From assembly GCA_026413225.1 (NCBI GenBank), contig CM048552.1, forward strand, positions 46,143,001 to 46,207,000: a stretch of 64,000 nt of DNA, read 5' to 3'. Position 1 is the first letter of the stretch. Each line of letters begins with the position of its first letter. Of the stretch, positions 25,345 to 36,222 are shown piece after piece. The notes beneath the pieces were generated by a model that was given only the letters and a program-made list of their open reading frames with translations, was not told where the DNA came from and ran no database searches. This stretch comes from Otis tarda (taxonomy: Eukaryota > Chordata > Aves > Otidiformes > Otididae). The translations under genes were made by a program, and so were the position numbers.

Positions 25345-28098
25345 AAATCACCAGAGCAAGTTCAGTAGACAAACATCAGTTCCGCTGTTTGTATGCACGA
25401 TGCTCACCTCCTTTGCAACTGTTGGTCATATGAACATACTTGTCCCACTTCTGCATTAATTGTTCATAATGTATTTCTATCATAACTGTTCCTACTTTTA
25501 GTAAGCTGTTGTATTCAGGTCCTGCTGCTACATTTTTTGTAGCTTTACTTTGAAAACCCACAGGGAATTCAATCACGTCTTGTCAGGCATGTTTCAAGGG
25601 CTTGTGAGACATGTCATGCCTTACAGACCCCATTCAGTATGGACACATATTCCACACATTTTTACAAACAGCTACCTTCCTCACAACTCAAAAAATACGT
25701 AAAATCCAGAATTAAAATAAGCAAACCATATTTGGATCAAAATCACAGATTCTTCAATAATCTGCAGTAATCAGAAGCACCTGCCCATTTGGACTAGTGA
25801 ACTTAGGTCAAGGTAACAGGAACAAAGTCACTTACGACACAAAGCACTTAAAACTACACAAAGAGAAAAGCAGAGAATACCACTTATTTCATCAAAAGCA
25901 GACAATAGAGAAAAACTACAGTAGACTCATGCTTACTTTCAAACTGTTTTCCTAGCACTCATTGAGAAGCAGACTTCACTATATATATATCATATGTAAA
26001 ATGTCCATTGTTTAAAAGAAGAAAGATAATATAGAGAATTAAGACTTTTACATCATAGGAACCATAGGGCAAGAAACAAAATTTATTTCCTAACAATATC
26101 ACTGTTTTCAGAGAGGAGTCACCATTGCCAGTTCATAATAAAGTAGACTCCTAGAAGCTGTACATAATTTGCAGGCAGCATTCATGCAGTTTCCAGCTAA
26201 TCATACCACTTTTCCCTCAGCTGCTCTGTCCTGTAGGTTCAAAGGAGTTAATGTAGTCAGGGTGGAAAGGAGTGATTTGTAAATGCTTCTTTTCACTCCT
26301 TGTACAGAAACAGAGCTGGAAAAAAACTAATCCCAAGAGAAAAGCTTGACAACAGTTATGTCAAAATCTCAGGAGTTAAAAGTTTACAATTGATAAAATT
26401 GGTTCAGAAAAAGGATGCTCTATTATAGATGAAAATAATGTAATGTCAAGTAGTGTGTACCATTAATATCGTGGGCTAGAGAAGAGGGAAAGTGTGTAAC
26501 ACGTAAGCAAAGACAGTCTGGTCAGTCAGACTCAAAGCCTTTAACACCCAGTCAGAAAGCAGCCCTGAGGACTGCTTGGAAGCTTTAGTTAAGATTCTCA
26601 TTAATCTTTAAAGATGACTCATTCTGAAACAATAAAAATAATGAAGAAAACATTGAATCAAGCCAAAACCTTCTACTGTCGTAAACAGATAACCAAGGTC
26701 AAGAAATTTATTTTCTCCACAGAGAAATCCCACAACTAGAATACTGGTAATAAAACCACCACAGATTAAAAACAAGTTATCAGAAACAGAGTAGTGAAAG
26801 GAACAATATACTTGACCAATGAATTGTGGAGCCTCTGTAATTCTTCAATTCTTTTGCCAAGTCCCCAGATAGAATCTTGTAATCAGAACAGAAAAGAAAA
26901 TTGAGTTCGTCACAAGTCACAAAGGTCTCCTTTCGCGAGCAGCAGGGTACTGTCCTCTGGCAGCCAAGAAACAATTCCCTCTCTCACATACATAAAAGTA
27001 TTAAACAAGAAGGATGAAAGAAATCCCATGAATGTTTGCCCACCAAAAGAGTGATAATCAATTTAAAGATTTTTCTAAAAGATTGCTGCTGAGTCACTCT
27101 AGCATGTCCCTAGAAAAAGAGATTTTTGTGCAGCACAGTTTTCCCAGTCAGACAGAACTTCTCATCTGTCTCTTTGCAAGACTGTCGTAAGTCTCAGTTT
27201 CATAAAAGCACTACAAAACTGTTACAATTTACTCCTCTGTCAGCATATAGTCAACTGGAAATAAGACCAAAAAGTTGTAGTGAATGAATTTGCAGTCACT
27301 GCATAGTTTTCCATTGCAGTCTGAGGATATGGGAACATTACTATAGTGTAAGCAAAAAAAAAAATATCTATTTATCTTCCTTCCAATTCAATGCCCATGA
27401 GTCAATTTTTCACAATTTGAAAGAGGCACCCCAGATTTTACTACTTAGAATGTCACAAAGGTCCCAAGTATTTGCGGTTTGTGTTGTTTTGTTTTATTTC
27501 AGTTCATTCAAGACATGAGGTAAAGTCTACACAACTGTACAATTGTACTGCTGGCTAAACAGGTGGGGTACGGAAAGCTAACTTCCTCATGAGTCACAGA
27601 TCTACCCATGAGCCACCCAAGAATTTACTGAACTGTAGCTCCTTCCTGGTCCTGTTTAGAAACCCAATAGACACAGATACAGTCTTCTGGTTTTACCCTA
27701 TGACAATAATATTATCTAGTTTACTTCAGTTTTGATTGTCCCAAATTTGTATAACATATCTAAAACTTAGATGATGACCCCTTTTCCTCTATGTTCCATT
27801 TAAAAACTTGTCATATTCAGATGACAGATTGCAAGGTAAGGTGACATATCTGGATTTTAGGTACCTATAGCACAACAAGCATTCACACCAGCTGTTCTTC
27901 ACAGCTGGTTGACTCCACAGTTACCTAAATTCAGTCTGCAAATTTCTTCCTGTGTTTGCAGGTCCATACAGCCACATGGTATTTCTTTTATGGAACTCAT
28001 TCTTGCACAACCCAACAAATAAGCTGCCCATGTACAGTGGATTGTACCTGTTTATTTCCAAGATTTTGTAGATTTAGTTCTTCTCTATAGGGTCATAC
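25345..28098. other. AT-rich intergenic DNA, no gene recognised
   Basis: I see only short homopolymers, an AT dinucleotide run near 25981-25991 and chance frames. No element ends or duplications were noticed. Confidence 0.55.
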
Positions 28099-28283
28099 TC
28101 TTCCTTTCAAATTAGGTAGTATTCCACTACCTTGGTCAGTAACATCTCTGCCCATGCATTTTCCAGGGCCACTTTCCCCTGCCGAATGCTGGCAACTGTT
28201 GCCTGAAAGCTCCAACAAGAATCTTTGTCCTCCAGCAGCCATCCTTTCTCACTCGTAATACCAGTCTCAACCAGCCAGTCTAC
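28099..28283 (-). pseudogene. 185-bp duplicated coding-like segment, copy 1
   Basis: This segment aligns without gaps to 35025-35209, with 14 mismatches by hand count (about 92% identity). On the minus strand it reads open through a peptide containing LVETGIT, EKGWLLEDKDS and ENAWAEMLLTKVVEYYL, then meets TGA where copy 2 has GGA. Similarity stops abruptly at both ends. At the 5' side (minus sense) the last shared bases follow a TTTTACAG-TAACAG sequence that resembles a splice acceptor. An AATAAA lies about 60 nt past the TGA on the minus strand (near 28058). It could be a terminal-exon relic, a truncated retrocopy or part of an unlisted repeat. The protein family is not recognised. Confidence 0.35.
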
Positions 28284-28544
28284 TGTTACTGTAAAAGCTA
28301 GTAATAAATAACTCTCTATGACTCAGTTTTGGAGTTTTAAAAAGCAGGCATTCTTTCATTACAGTGTCGGATACACAGGGGATTGTTTCTCCTAGCGTGC
28401 ATGCTGCAAATTGTAACAGACAAAGCTTATACTGCTCAGCTATATATGTATGCATTAGATGTCCTGGAACTGTTACACATATTCATTCTATTTCCTGGAA
28501 TTAATTCTAATACTTGTGTCTTAATTGTGCATGTACTTTTAGTC

Positions 28545-28770
28545 CATTAGGAAAAATTTCTTCACTGAAAGAGTTATCCAGCATTGTAAGAGGCTCCACA
28601 GGGAAGTGGTGGAGTCATCACCCTTGGAGGTATTTAAAAGACTTGTAGATGTGGTGCTTAGGAACTTGGTTTAGTAGTGTACTTACAGTATTTGATTTAC
28701 AGTTGGTCTCAAGGATCTTAAAGGTCTTTTCCAACCTAAATTATTCTATGATCCTGTGATTCTATGATTT
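28545..28770 (+). mobile_element. CR1 LINE 3' fragment (5'-truncated)
   Basis: On the plus strand the segment encodes a recognisable CR1 ORF2 C-terminus, with REVVESSPLEVFKRLVDVVL near 28603-28665. A 3' UTR follows with CTTAAAGGTC-TTTTCCAACC, then the diagnostic CR1 tail TTCTATGATCCTGTGATTCTATGATT. CR1 is the dominant avian LINE and is usually 5'-truncated like this. It is non-autonomous and only about 226 bp long. Confidence 0.92.
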
Positions 28771-29454
28771 ACTTAACTTTTATGTGAGTGATATGGAGGT
28801 GGGATCACCAAGATGCAAAAAAAAAATAATGAGAGACTCAGCCTAGCATGAAAGAATCAACAGAGGAGCAAAGTTAAATCAGTAGAAGAAACTAAGTTTT
28901 AAAAAATATGCCAAAAGACAAAATCAGTTCTTAATAAGAAATCTTTGCACTAAAAATCAGAATGACTTAATATGGTGAAAGATCCAAAGAAGTTCAAACA
29001 TCTATTTAAAATAGTCCCAAAGAATGTGGCTCCTGTTGCATTAAACTAAGCTATTTTTAGTTCAGTTGAATTATAATTTCTAAATATCATCAAATACTAT
29101 CTTCCTTAAAACATCTAACAAGAAACACCATCTTTGTCCAAAACCTTCAAACCACACATATTTCAAAGAGAAAAAGAAAAAGACATAAACAACTTAGACG
29201 TATTTGACGAAAACCTTGTGTGGAGCCCCATGGTGAAGTTCCATCCATCAATGATTACCCAAGTTAACACAAGATATAACTTCTTTTATATTTCCTCATA
29301 AACACAGAAAGCACAATAAGCAATAGCTCAAAATTGTATTTTCCAAATACACTGTGATTTTTTTCAACAATAGAAAGTTTTTCTTTTAGATATGCTAAAG
29401 ACAAAAGTCAGCTAATGCTAACACATTTCATCCCACATAAAAAGGCAAAGGTGC
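28771..29454. other. Intergenic spacer, nothing seen
   Basis: AT-rich DNA between the CR1 tail and the solo LTR. I see no frame of note, no duplication and no element ends. Confidence 0.6.
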
Positions 29455-29908
29455 TGTCCTGGTTCTGGCTAGGATCCAGTTAACATTCACCTGAACTAGG
29501 AAGGGAACAGGAACTGATGGCTTCTATAGCTGGGGCACACAGCTGGGATAGCTTACTGATTAGCCAACAGCTGGGATAGTTTTCCCAAATTAGCCAAAGG
29601 GCTCTTACATACCTTGTGACATTATGCTCAGTAATATCAGTGAGGAGGGTGATGAAGGGAGCCTCTCCTGCTCCTACTTCTGAGAAACTGGGCATCAGGA
29701 TTTTGCTGTGAGCTGTTGTACTACATCTGTTTTCCATCTCTGTTTTGTTTTCCTCTGTTATTTCTCTTAAACTCTTTTTTTGTTTCATCTCAACACACAA
29801 ATTTTGTCACCTTTTTCTTTACTAATTCTCCTCTCTATCCCACTGGAGGGTGAGGGGAGCAAGTGAGAAATTGCATAGCTTGGTCCTGAGCGGGGCTAAA
29901 CTATGACA
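29455..29908 (+). mobile_element. Solo LTR, avian ERVL-like, 454 bp
   Basis: It begins TGTCCTGGTT and ends GGGGCTAAACTATGACA, the termini typical of avian ERVL-type LTRs. The 3' part carries the characteristic CTTAAACT ... TCATCTCAACACACAAATTTT ... GGAGGGTGAGGGGAG series. Flanking 5-mers GGTGC and GATGC match at four of five positions and are a plausible decayed target-site duplication. No primer-binding site or internal region follows, so this is a solo LTR left by recombination. An internal short repeat (ACAGCTGGGATAG) occurs twice around 29538-29582. Its 3' end is clearly related to that of the LTR at 57828-58945. A 106-codon minus-strand frame inside it is not a gene. Confidence 0.88.
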
Positions 29909-32900
29909 GATGCATATACTTCAGCAAAATTTTCACTTGGATAGAATTTCTCTCCCCAGAAAGAGATCGTTCTTTTCAAATCTTGCAACTTGTGAAAAGC
30001 AATACTAGTTACTAAGTGTGTCAATTGTGGTTTTGAATGGTATTAGTGAAAGAAAATTAAAGACAATACTTGAGGGAGCACTGTGTAATAGAAATTGTTT
30101 TCTTTTCTTACTCTGAAAGAATGCTTGTCAGATTGATTTGGTATATTCTATACAATTATTAAACAAGGGCTGTCATGACAAATTTAAACAAACAAATAAA
30201 CTTGGATATTTAATGACAAGTTTTATTATGGTAGTTGTTAAATTTCTTGAAATGCAAATCTTTTTCAGGCTACCAGGATTTACTGAAAAGAGCTATATCC
30301 AAACATAAAATATTTAATCATTTGACAAAATATCACCTGGGCCTTTGAGTGTACTTTCACTGAATCCGAAGACAAACGACCTCTGAGATCAACTCCCAGA
30401 AGCAGAACTGTGTTCCAGCATTCATTATTATTCTTCTGTTTTCAACATAAGAAACAATCTTATTTTTATTTACAAGGCCAATTTGTATTTATTTGATTTG
30501 CTGAGAGTTTATTTCAAATTATGTGTTTCCAGTGCTGTTTCCTGTTTCATGTGCTTATGTTACTTATTCTGTTGCTAGTCTTGTCAAGAAATCCTCTAGA
30601 TTAACAATTACAGATTGCTTGTTTTACACTTTAAGATCCAGCTACATATTCTAGGTTTAACATTTTGCAGTAGTAACATTTCTTTTGAGGTTTACGTTCC
30701 ATTTAAGATAATGCTACTCATTTAAGGATAATTCAGATGGGAATGAAAGTATGGTTATCTTTTTCTCTGCTGGGTAGTATTTCTAGTACTTAAGAAGGAA
30801 AGAAATTTTAAACCTAATCAGGTAAGTGCCACTGATCAGCTGATTGGCAGCTTAGTAAAGCAGAGCACTAATTTGCCACTCTGTGGGATACACTGTGAGA
30901 AACTTAATTGTCTGAAAGTATAAATCCAAATAATTCCTTTTGTGATTCCTCTGTTATTAATAAGAGACACAAGCACTTAAAGAAAGGGAACCATTTAGTC
31001 CTAAAAGTTCCTCTCTCCGATGAAGGTTAAAAAGTATTCACCTCAGCTGTACAACTTTAGATGTCTGAAATGGGGAAGATGAATGCGCTCAGCAAGGGAG
31101 CTAATATAATGTATAAATGTTTCTGTACATCCTTTTCATTTATAAAATGATGATGCGTAGGCAAAAACATTTTCGGACCTATTTCACAATTTAGCAGCTA
31201 ATTTCTGCTTTCAAGTGTCACTTTTTATAGGTGTATATATATAAAATTCTCTGACGTATGACATCCTTCAGAAGTGAATTTCATTATGTGATCTGGAAAG
31301 GCCGTGGGTTGCACCCTTCCTGTATTCCCACATGTTTATACTTCCCTTCTGAATCTGCAATGAATCACAGAGTGATAGTTTTCTCATGGAAGGAGAGTCA
31401 ATTTTATGGCATCTGTATATACTGCAATACCACTTGAAAAACCTAGTATCAGGCTGCTTGTTGGTAATGCCTTAGCATGTATATACAAATATAGATTTAT
31501 AAAATACATACATACTCTGAATGGAAATTCTGCAGTGTATGGGTAACTTTCAACCTAGCCTGACATCATCTTTCAACCTAGATGACATCAAGGACTGATG
31601 TATCAGCCGCAGAGTATCAAGGACTGAGAACTGACCAAGATGAAAGGTTCTGTCAAACAAAAGAGCGATTGACTTGACCAATAGCTCATTTTATTGTTGT
31701 TGCTTTCTCATCATGTGCAGAACAATTAAAGACATTCATTTTGGCTTGAGTAGAATGCTAGATAAGGTGGAAGTCTAACAGAAAGAATTCTTCCTTCTCA
31801 GTTTACTTTAATTTGTTGCATAGGAACCTATATAAATCCTCAAGAACAACCCCAACTGTTGAAAAAAAACCTCCTAAAGCATATTTCTTGTGGCCTTATA
31901 TACATGAGGCCTACAGGCGTATCAATTTGTGCCTGTTCACTTGTTTTCTACCAAATCAAGTCAAGGAAAGTCTGAATTTCTCTATGGAAAGTACAGTAAG
32001 GCGTGATCAATGACAAGAGCTATCATTATACTATTTTTTAGCATAACTGTTCTTGTAAAACTTTTAAACTAAGGATTATACCCAAAGATGGCACAGCAAA
32101 GATTGAGAACATTGAATAAATCAGGTTTCACTTTGAGCCTCCCCAAAGCTGAATTGAATTTTGTCTCCAAGCACCGATGAATCTGAAGAGACTTATTTAA
32201 TTTCTACTGTGCTGGAAGGCTAATGAAATTGATCTAAGAATGCAAGACAAAAATGTTTAGAGGAAAGAATGTGATTTACTGGTGTTTACGGGTTAACATC
32301 TACTGAAATGTTAGAGATTTTTCTTTGCTATGAGCAGAAGTGACACTGAAGGAACAGTGGAGAAAGAGGTCATTTGCAGGAAAAATGAAAAGAGGTGGAG
32401 CCTATAAATTCTTTTACAGTTCCAGGAGAAATGGAGAAAAACAACAGAGTACTTGCACATTATATTTTTAGCTATGATGTTCTTCCATCTCCCCCTGTTT
32501 TCTGACACATAAAGCATGCCTAGCTTTACAGTCTGATTCCAAATATTAAAGAAAAAATATTTTTGTTTGGTTCAAGGACAGGAAAGCATTATATTTGTTA
32601 AAGCAACCAGACAAGGAAATCAAAATTTCTTTACATTTGATTATGTGATCTACAGGAGTCTGCCGAGATTGCCACTTGAATTATTGTTAGCCTGATAATA
32701 TCTTGTAAAACTCTTCATTTCTTGTTCAGTTTTATAAGGTTCTCAAGCATACAATTAGAATATTATGTTACATTTATGAACTGGAATTTACATTTGCATT
32801 AATTGGAAATTCATTCTCTTATGTGTTTTATCAATATGATTACTAGTTATAAAATTACTGTTGGGTCAGATAATTTCATTGAAGAGAGATTATTTTTCAA

Positions 32901-34117
32901 GACTTCATGGTTAGAAAACAGTATTTTATAAAAACTGAAGCTGTGTAAATATTGTAAAAATTAACCCCATGGTTTAAAGTCAAATCTCATTCTTCATTGA
33001 TCAAACATAAGACAGACTTGTATATCCAAAACACAAACCCAAATAATTAATGCTACCTATGAAAACTGAGAAAGAAATTGTATCATTTCTTTGTGTTGAA
33101 AGAACTTGAAGCTCTTTCTTTTTTATTTCTTTTTACTCTAATTTTTTTTTCCACAAGAAAGCAGCAATATATTTAAATTTGCTGTGACTGTGAATGAAAA
33201 TATATGCAGAGTCTGGATGCTGATTGTGTATAATGGTCTCTCCAGTACTCTGCATTCAGTTTCTAAGGTGCAGCTTTTCATGGGCTTCTTCAGTTTCTGG
33301 TATTTGTTATTAGAAATGTTCCTCTTCAGTAACTTCTGATATGTTTTCCTCAGTGTCTTGGCAACCTGGTTATAGCAGAGAATCTTCTGGACTACAAGTA
33401 ACTGGAAAGTCTGAAAATGACTCAAAGTAACAGTAACTCTATCGAATTTTCAGTCCATATCATGTATAATGCCTTTAGCCATTGTAGAAAGAGAATATGA
33501 AGGAAAGTAGCAAGTCATATTATTAAGAGGGAATACTTTAGAATTTTCCTAGAATATAATTAAGGTTAAAGAAAGTCTCAGTTGTCCTTTGATGGTAAAC
33601 AATACAACATTTTTACTGTGACTCAGAGTACTTTCTAGCTTGAAGGGATGAGGTGTTCTACTCTCCATGTTCCCATCCAGGCCGAGCAGGGGTAAGGTCG
33701 ACCACCTCTTCCCACATCATCCTTTTGAAGCAAAGGAAATACAGGTGCACAGATTACATGCAAGGCATGGCACATTTTGAGACTCCCAACATCTCTGTAC
33801 ATTATGCAACCAGGACAAAAAGATAATCTAGATAATTAACATTTCTTAATCTCAGTGACTCAAAGACACAAAGAAACTCAGTGACCCCAGAAAAGTCTTT
33901 TTTGGGAGCTGCTTTGTTGTATCATCTGGTTATTTAAAATGTGCCTTACACAAAGAAGTGCACTAGGTTAGTGCTTCAAAGGTATGTATTTGATCTTTTA
34001 AAACAGAGTCTGTAGGAGTTACAGCTTCTAAACAGGGGGATCTGATTTTCAGATCAGAACTTACACTTTTCTTTGACAGTAATATAGATTGTATATTGAA
34101 TAACAGAGGATTTTACC
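29909..34117. other. AT-rich intergenic DNA, no gene recognised
   Basis: Contains a pair of overlapping small duplications near 31548-31627 and a 95-codon minus-strand frame at 33138-33425. That frame is Lys/Leu-rich in its middle and has no domain I recognise. No mobile element is visible. Confidence 0.55.
31548..31627. repeat. Nested short tandem duplications (23 and 28 bp periods)
   Basis: TTTCAACCTAG...GACATCA occurs at 31548 and again 23 bp later at 31571. The second copy runs into ATCAAGGACTGA at 31588, which itself recurs at 31616. Two overlapping duplications of different period suggest stepwise slippage at one site. Confidence 0.75.
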
Positions 34118-34160
34118 TTTTTTTTTTTTGAGAATCAACATATTATTTAAAAAAAAAAAA
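34118..34160. repeat. T12 / A12 inverted pair
   Basis: A run of twelve T (34118-34129) is followed after about 19 bp by a run of twelve A, so the strand can fold into a simple hairpin. The A-run continues into an A/C-only tract. Confidence 0.75.
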
Positions 34161-34198
34161 CAAAACACCACCAAAAAAAAAAAAACCAAAACAACCCC
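34149..34198 (+). repeat. A/C-only low-complexity tract
   Basis: A50-like tract with CAAAACACCACC and A13 followed by CCAAAACAACCCC. It is approximately complementary in composition and word use to the T/G tract at 34714-34776, giving a loose inverted pair around about 515 bp. Confidence 0.8.
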
Positions 34199-34713
34199 AT
34201 CGGTTCAGACTGGACATCTTTTAATGTGGCAGCTAGGCTTTAAGACTGAAGCACAATAGATAGTAAGAACAGGTTTGGTTTTCTACTTGCAGAAAAAGAA
34301 CACCCTGCAGGCAAAATACAATACACCAGCCTAATCTTGCCTATCATTTACATTACATTAAAAATTAATATATAAATGTGTACAAATTTAGATCATTCAT
34401 TTTGAAGTATAGAGTATGTAGCAGTAGGAATAGTCCTGCTGTTTGGATGAAGTGCACACTCAATAGCCTTTCTTTTAAAGCCTCATTTTCTATTCAACAT
34501 GATTTTGAAAGCAGGGAAAATATGTATTCAGCCTCAACAGAGTTTCTTTGCAAGCTTACAAAAATAATGAGAAAAATAATAAAGGTTGTGAGGATAATGT
34601 CAGTATAAAAATGAATATGTTATTATTTTATACAAAATCCTGCAAAGACTGAGTTCTTAGTTTCTCTACAGATTTTCTCAGTGTCCTTGCTGTTGTAAAC
34701 CAATTTATTATGA

Positions 34714-34776
34714 GGTTTTGGTTGTGTGGTTGGTTTTTTTTTTTGTTTGGTTGGTTTTTGTTTGGTTGGTTTTTTC
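34714..34776 (+). repeat. T/G-only low-complexity tract with GGTTT words
   Basis: Repeated TTTGGTTGG words around an 11-base T-run. The tract is the rough reverse complement of the A/C tract 0.5 kb upstream. Similar GGTTT-type runs recur at 4268-4288 and 52973-53003. Confidence 0.8.
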
Positions 34777-35020
34777 CTTACGTTGTGTCATTTACAAAAG
34801 CAAGTATTGATGACATATAGCAAGACTATGAGGTATGTGAGGTAGTTATCACAGGACTGAGCTCTCCTGAACTGAAATTTGGATAAGAAGGTCAGAAGAC
34901 CAAGTGGAAAAAAAAAAATGAACCCATTAATATAGTGCTGTATATCTATTTCAAAACAGAAAACCCCTTATAAATAAACTGTATCTATCTCTGTATATTA
35001 AAAAAACAAACAGCTTGTTC

Positions 35021-35371
35021 TTAATCTTCCTTTCCAATCAGATAGTGTTCCACCACCTTGGTCAGTAACATCTCTGTCCATGCATTTTCCAGGGCCACTT
35101 TCCCCTGCTGAATGCTAGCAACTGTTGTTTGAAAGCTCCAAAAAGAATCTTTGTCCTCCAGCAGCCATCCTTTCTCACACGTAATACCAGTCTCAACAAG
35201 GCAGTCTACAACTTCCATGTACCTGCGAGTTGCATTGCTCTGGTACACAGGAACTTTACCTTTGTCTCCTTCAGTTGGTTGCTGAAACCTCTCAGAGCAC
35301 TCAGTTATGATGCAGGCGTGCTCACCAGTGTTAAGACAAGCTGAGTGAAACAGTGGTATATTTGTAAAAGC
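35021..35371 (-). pseudogene. Coding-like relic containing copy 2 of the 185-bp segment
   Basis: The minus strand is open for 116 codons between an in-frame TAG at 35372-35374 and a TAA at 35021-35023. No ATG lies at a sensible start; the first in-frame candidates are a GTG at 35248 and an ATG at about 35218. The peptide has a gene-like mix of residues, including ITECSERFQQP, LVETGIT, EKGWLLEDKDS and ENAWTEMLLTKVVEHYL, but I recognise no family. The last 61 codons match copy 1 at 28099-28283. Between the copies at least eight codon differences change the amino acid against about five silent ones, which fits neutral decay better than constraint. No poly-A tail follows, so a standard processed retrocopy is not demonstrated. 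Confidence 0.4.
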
Positions 35372-35865
35372 CTATCGAGTTTCCAGTTGCTTTTCTGCCA
35401 GTAACTAAGCCCAAATATACCTCAAGGTAACAGTCTTACTCTGTCAACCCTAGTGGCTGCTGGTCACTCAAAACCAACCTATTTTTGGCTCAATGCCCTG
35501 AGACACATAGTGAACAATCGCACCTTTAAGTTGAGCTGCAGAACATCCCAGCACAAAGGGCTTTCAAAAAATTTGGCTTCTCAGCACAGCTCATAGTGAT
35601 TAGAGAATTCTGTACCTGTTTGATGAATGAAGTTTAAAACTTGCACCAGACCATTTATAGAAATCAAACTCATGAGACTTCAAGGGTGTGAAAATCAAGA
35701 AAATCCCAAGAAGATAAGTGGGTCTTCAGTGGTTTGTTCATTGAAAATCAGCCAATCAGAAGAGAGGAGCAGGTGGAGTGAGGAAGCAGAATTGCATGGT
35801 CAGCTGTGCTGTACGTCATGTGAGTGGAAGGGGAGGAGCTAGGGTTGACATACGGCCAGACACAG

Positions 35866-36222
35866 CTAAGGGTAGCAGGAGATATACATATACCTCTGCA
35901 GAATACACCTTGAGAAAGGAATCTTGACATCCTTGTTGATGCAAGCCTTACTGCAGCTCTGGGCTACCATTCTCTCACGTTGTTCAAGATGAAACTGCAG
36001 AACAGGGATTTCTTTACCACATTCTGACCAGGAATTGACTTTCTGATCTTCCGGTACATAAAGTGACTCTACCATGGCACTGACACAAGTTCTAGTGCAT
36101 GCACTGAGGACATTCTCTTTGTCTCTGACTGCAATTGCTGCTCATTCTCCATCTCCAGCTTTGGGCGTGTTTGACTTCTCTGGAGCCAACCAGCCAGCCA
36201 TTTGCAGCTCTAAAATGCTGCC
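35866..36222 (-). pseudogene. Second coding-like block upstream of the relic, interrupted by TGA
   Basis: Reading leftwards on the minus strand, one frame runs from 36222 to a TAG at 35866-35868 with a single internal TGA at 36142-36144. It includes LAPEKSNTPKAGDGE before the TGA and LYVPEDQKV and VLQFHLEQRERMV after it. It lies on the same strand as the relic at 35021-35371 and 5' of it, so both could derive from one gene. The roughly 500 bp between them reads with several stops and shows no clear continuity. Chance open frames of this length are expected a few times in 64 kb, so this is tentative. Confidence 0.2.

Noticed and set aside
29480-29800. 106-codon minus-strand frame
   Set aside because: It is antisense within the 454-bp solo LTR.
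33138-33425. 95-codon minus-strand Lys/Leu-rich frame
   Set aside because: No domain, no family resemblance and no match to the duplicated segment.
35372-35620. Apparent continuation of the 35-kb relic upstream in other frames (YWQKSNWKLDRL)
   Set aside because: It needs a frame change at a T4 run and meets several stops; the continuity could be imagined, so it was left out of the feature.
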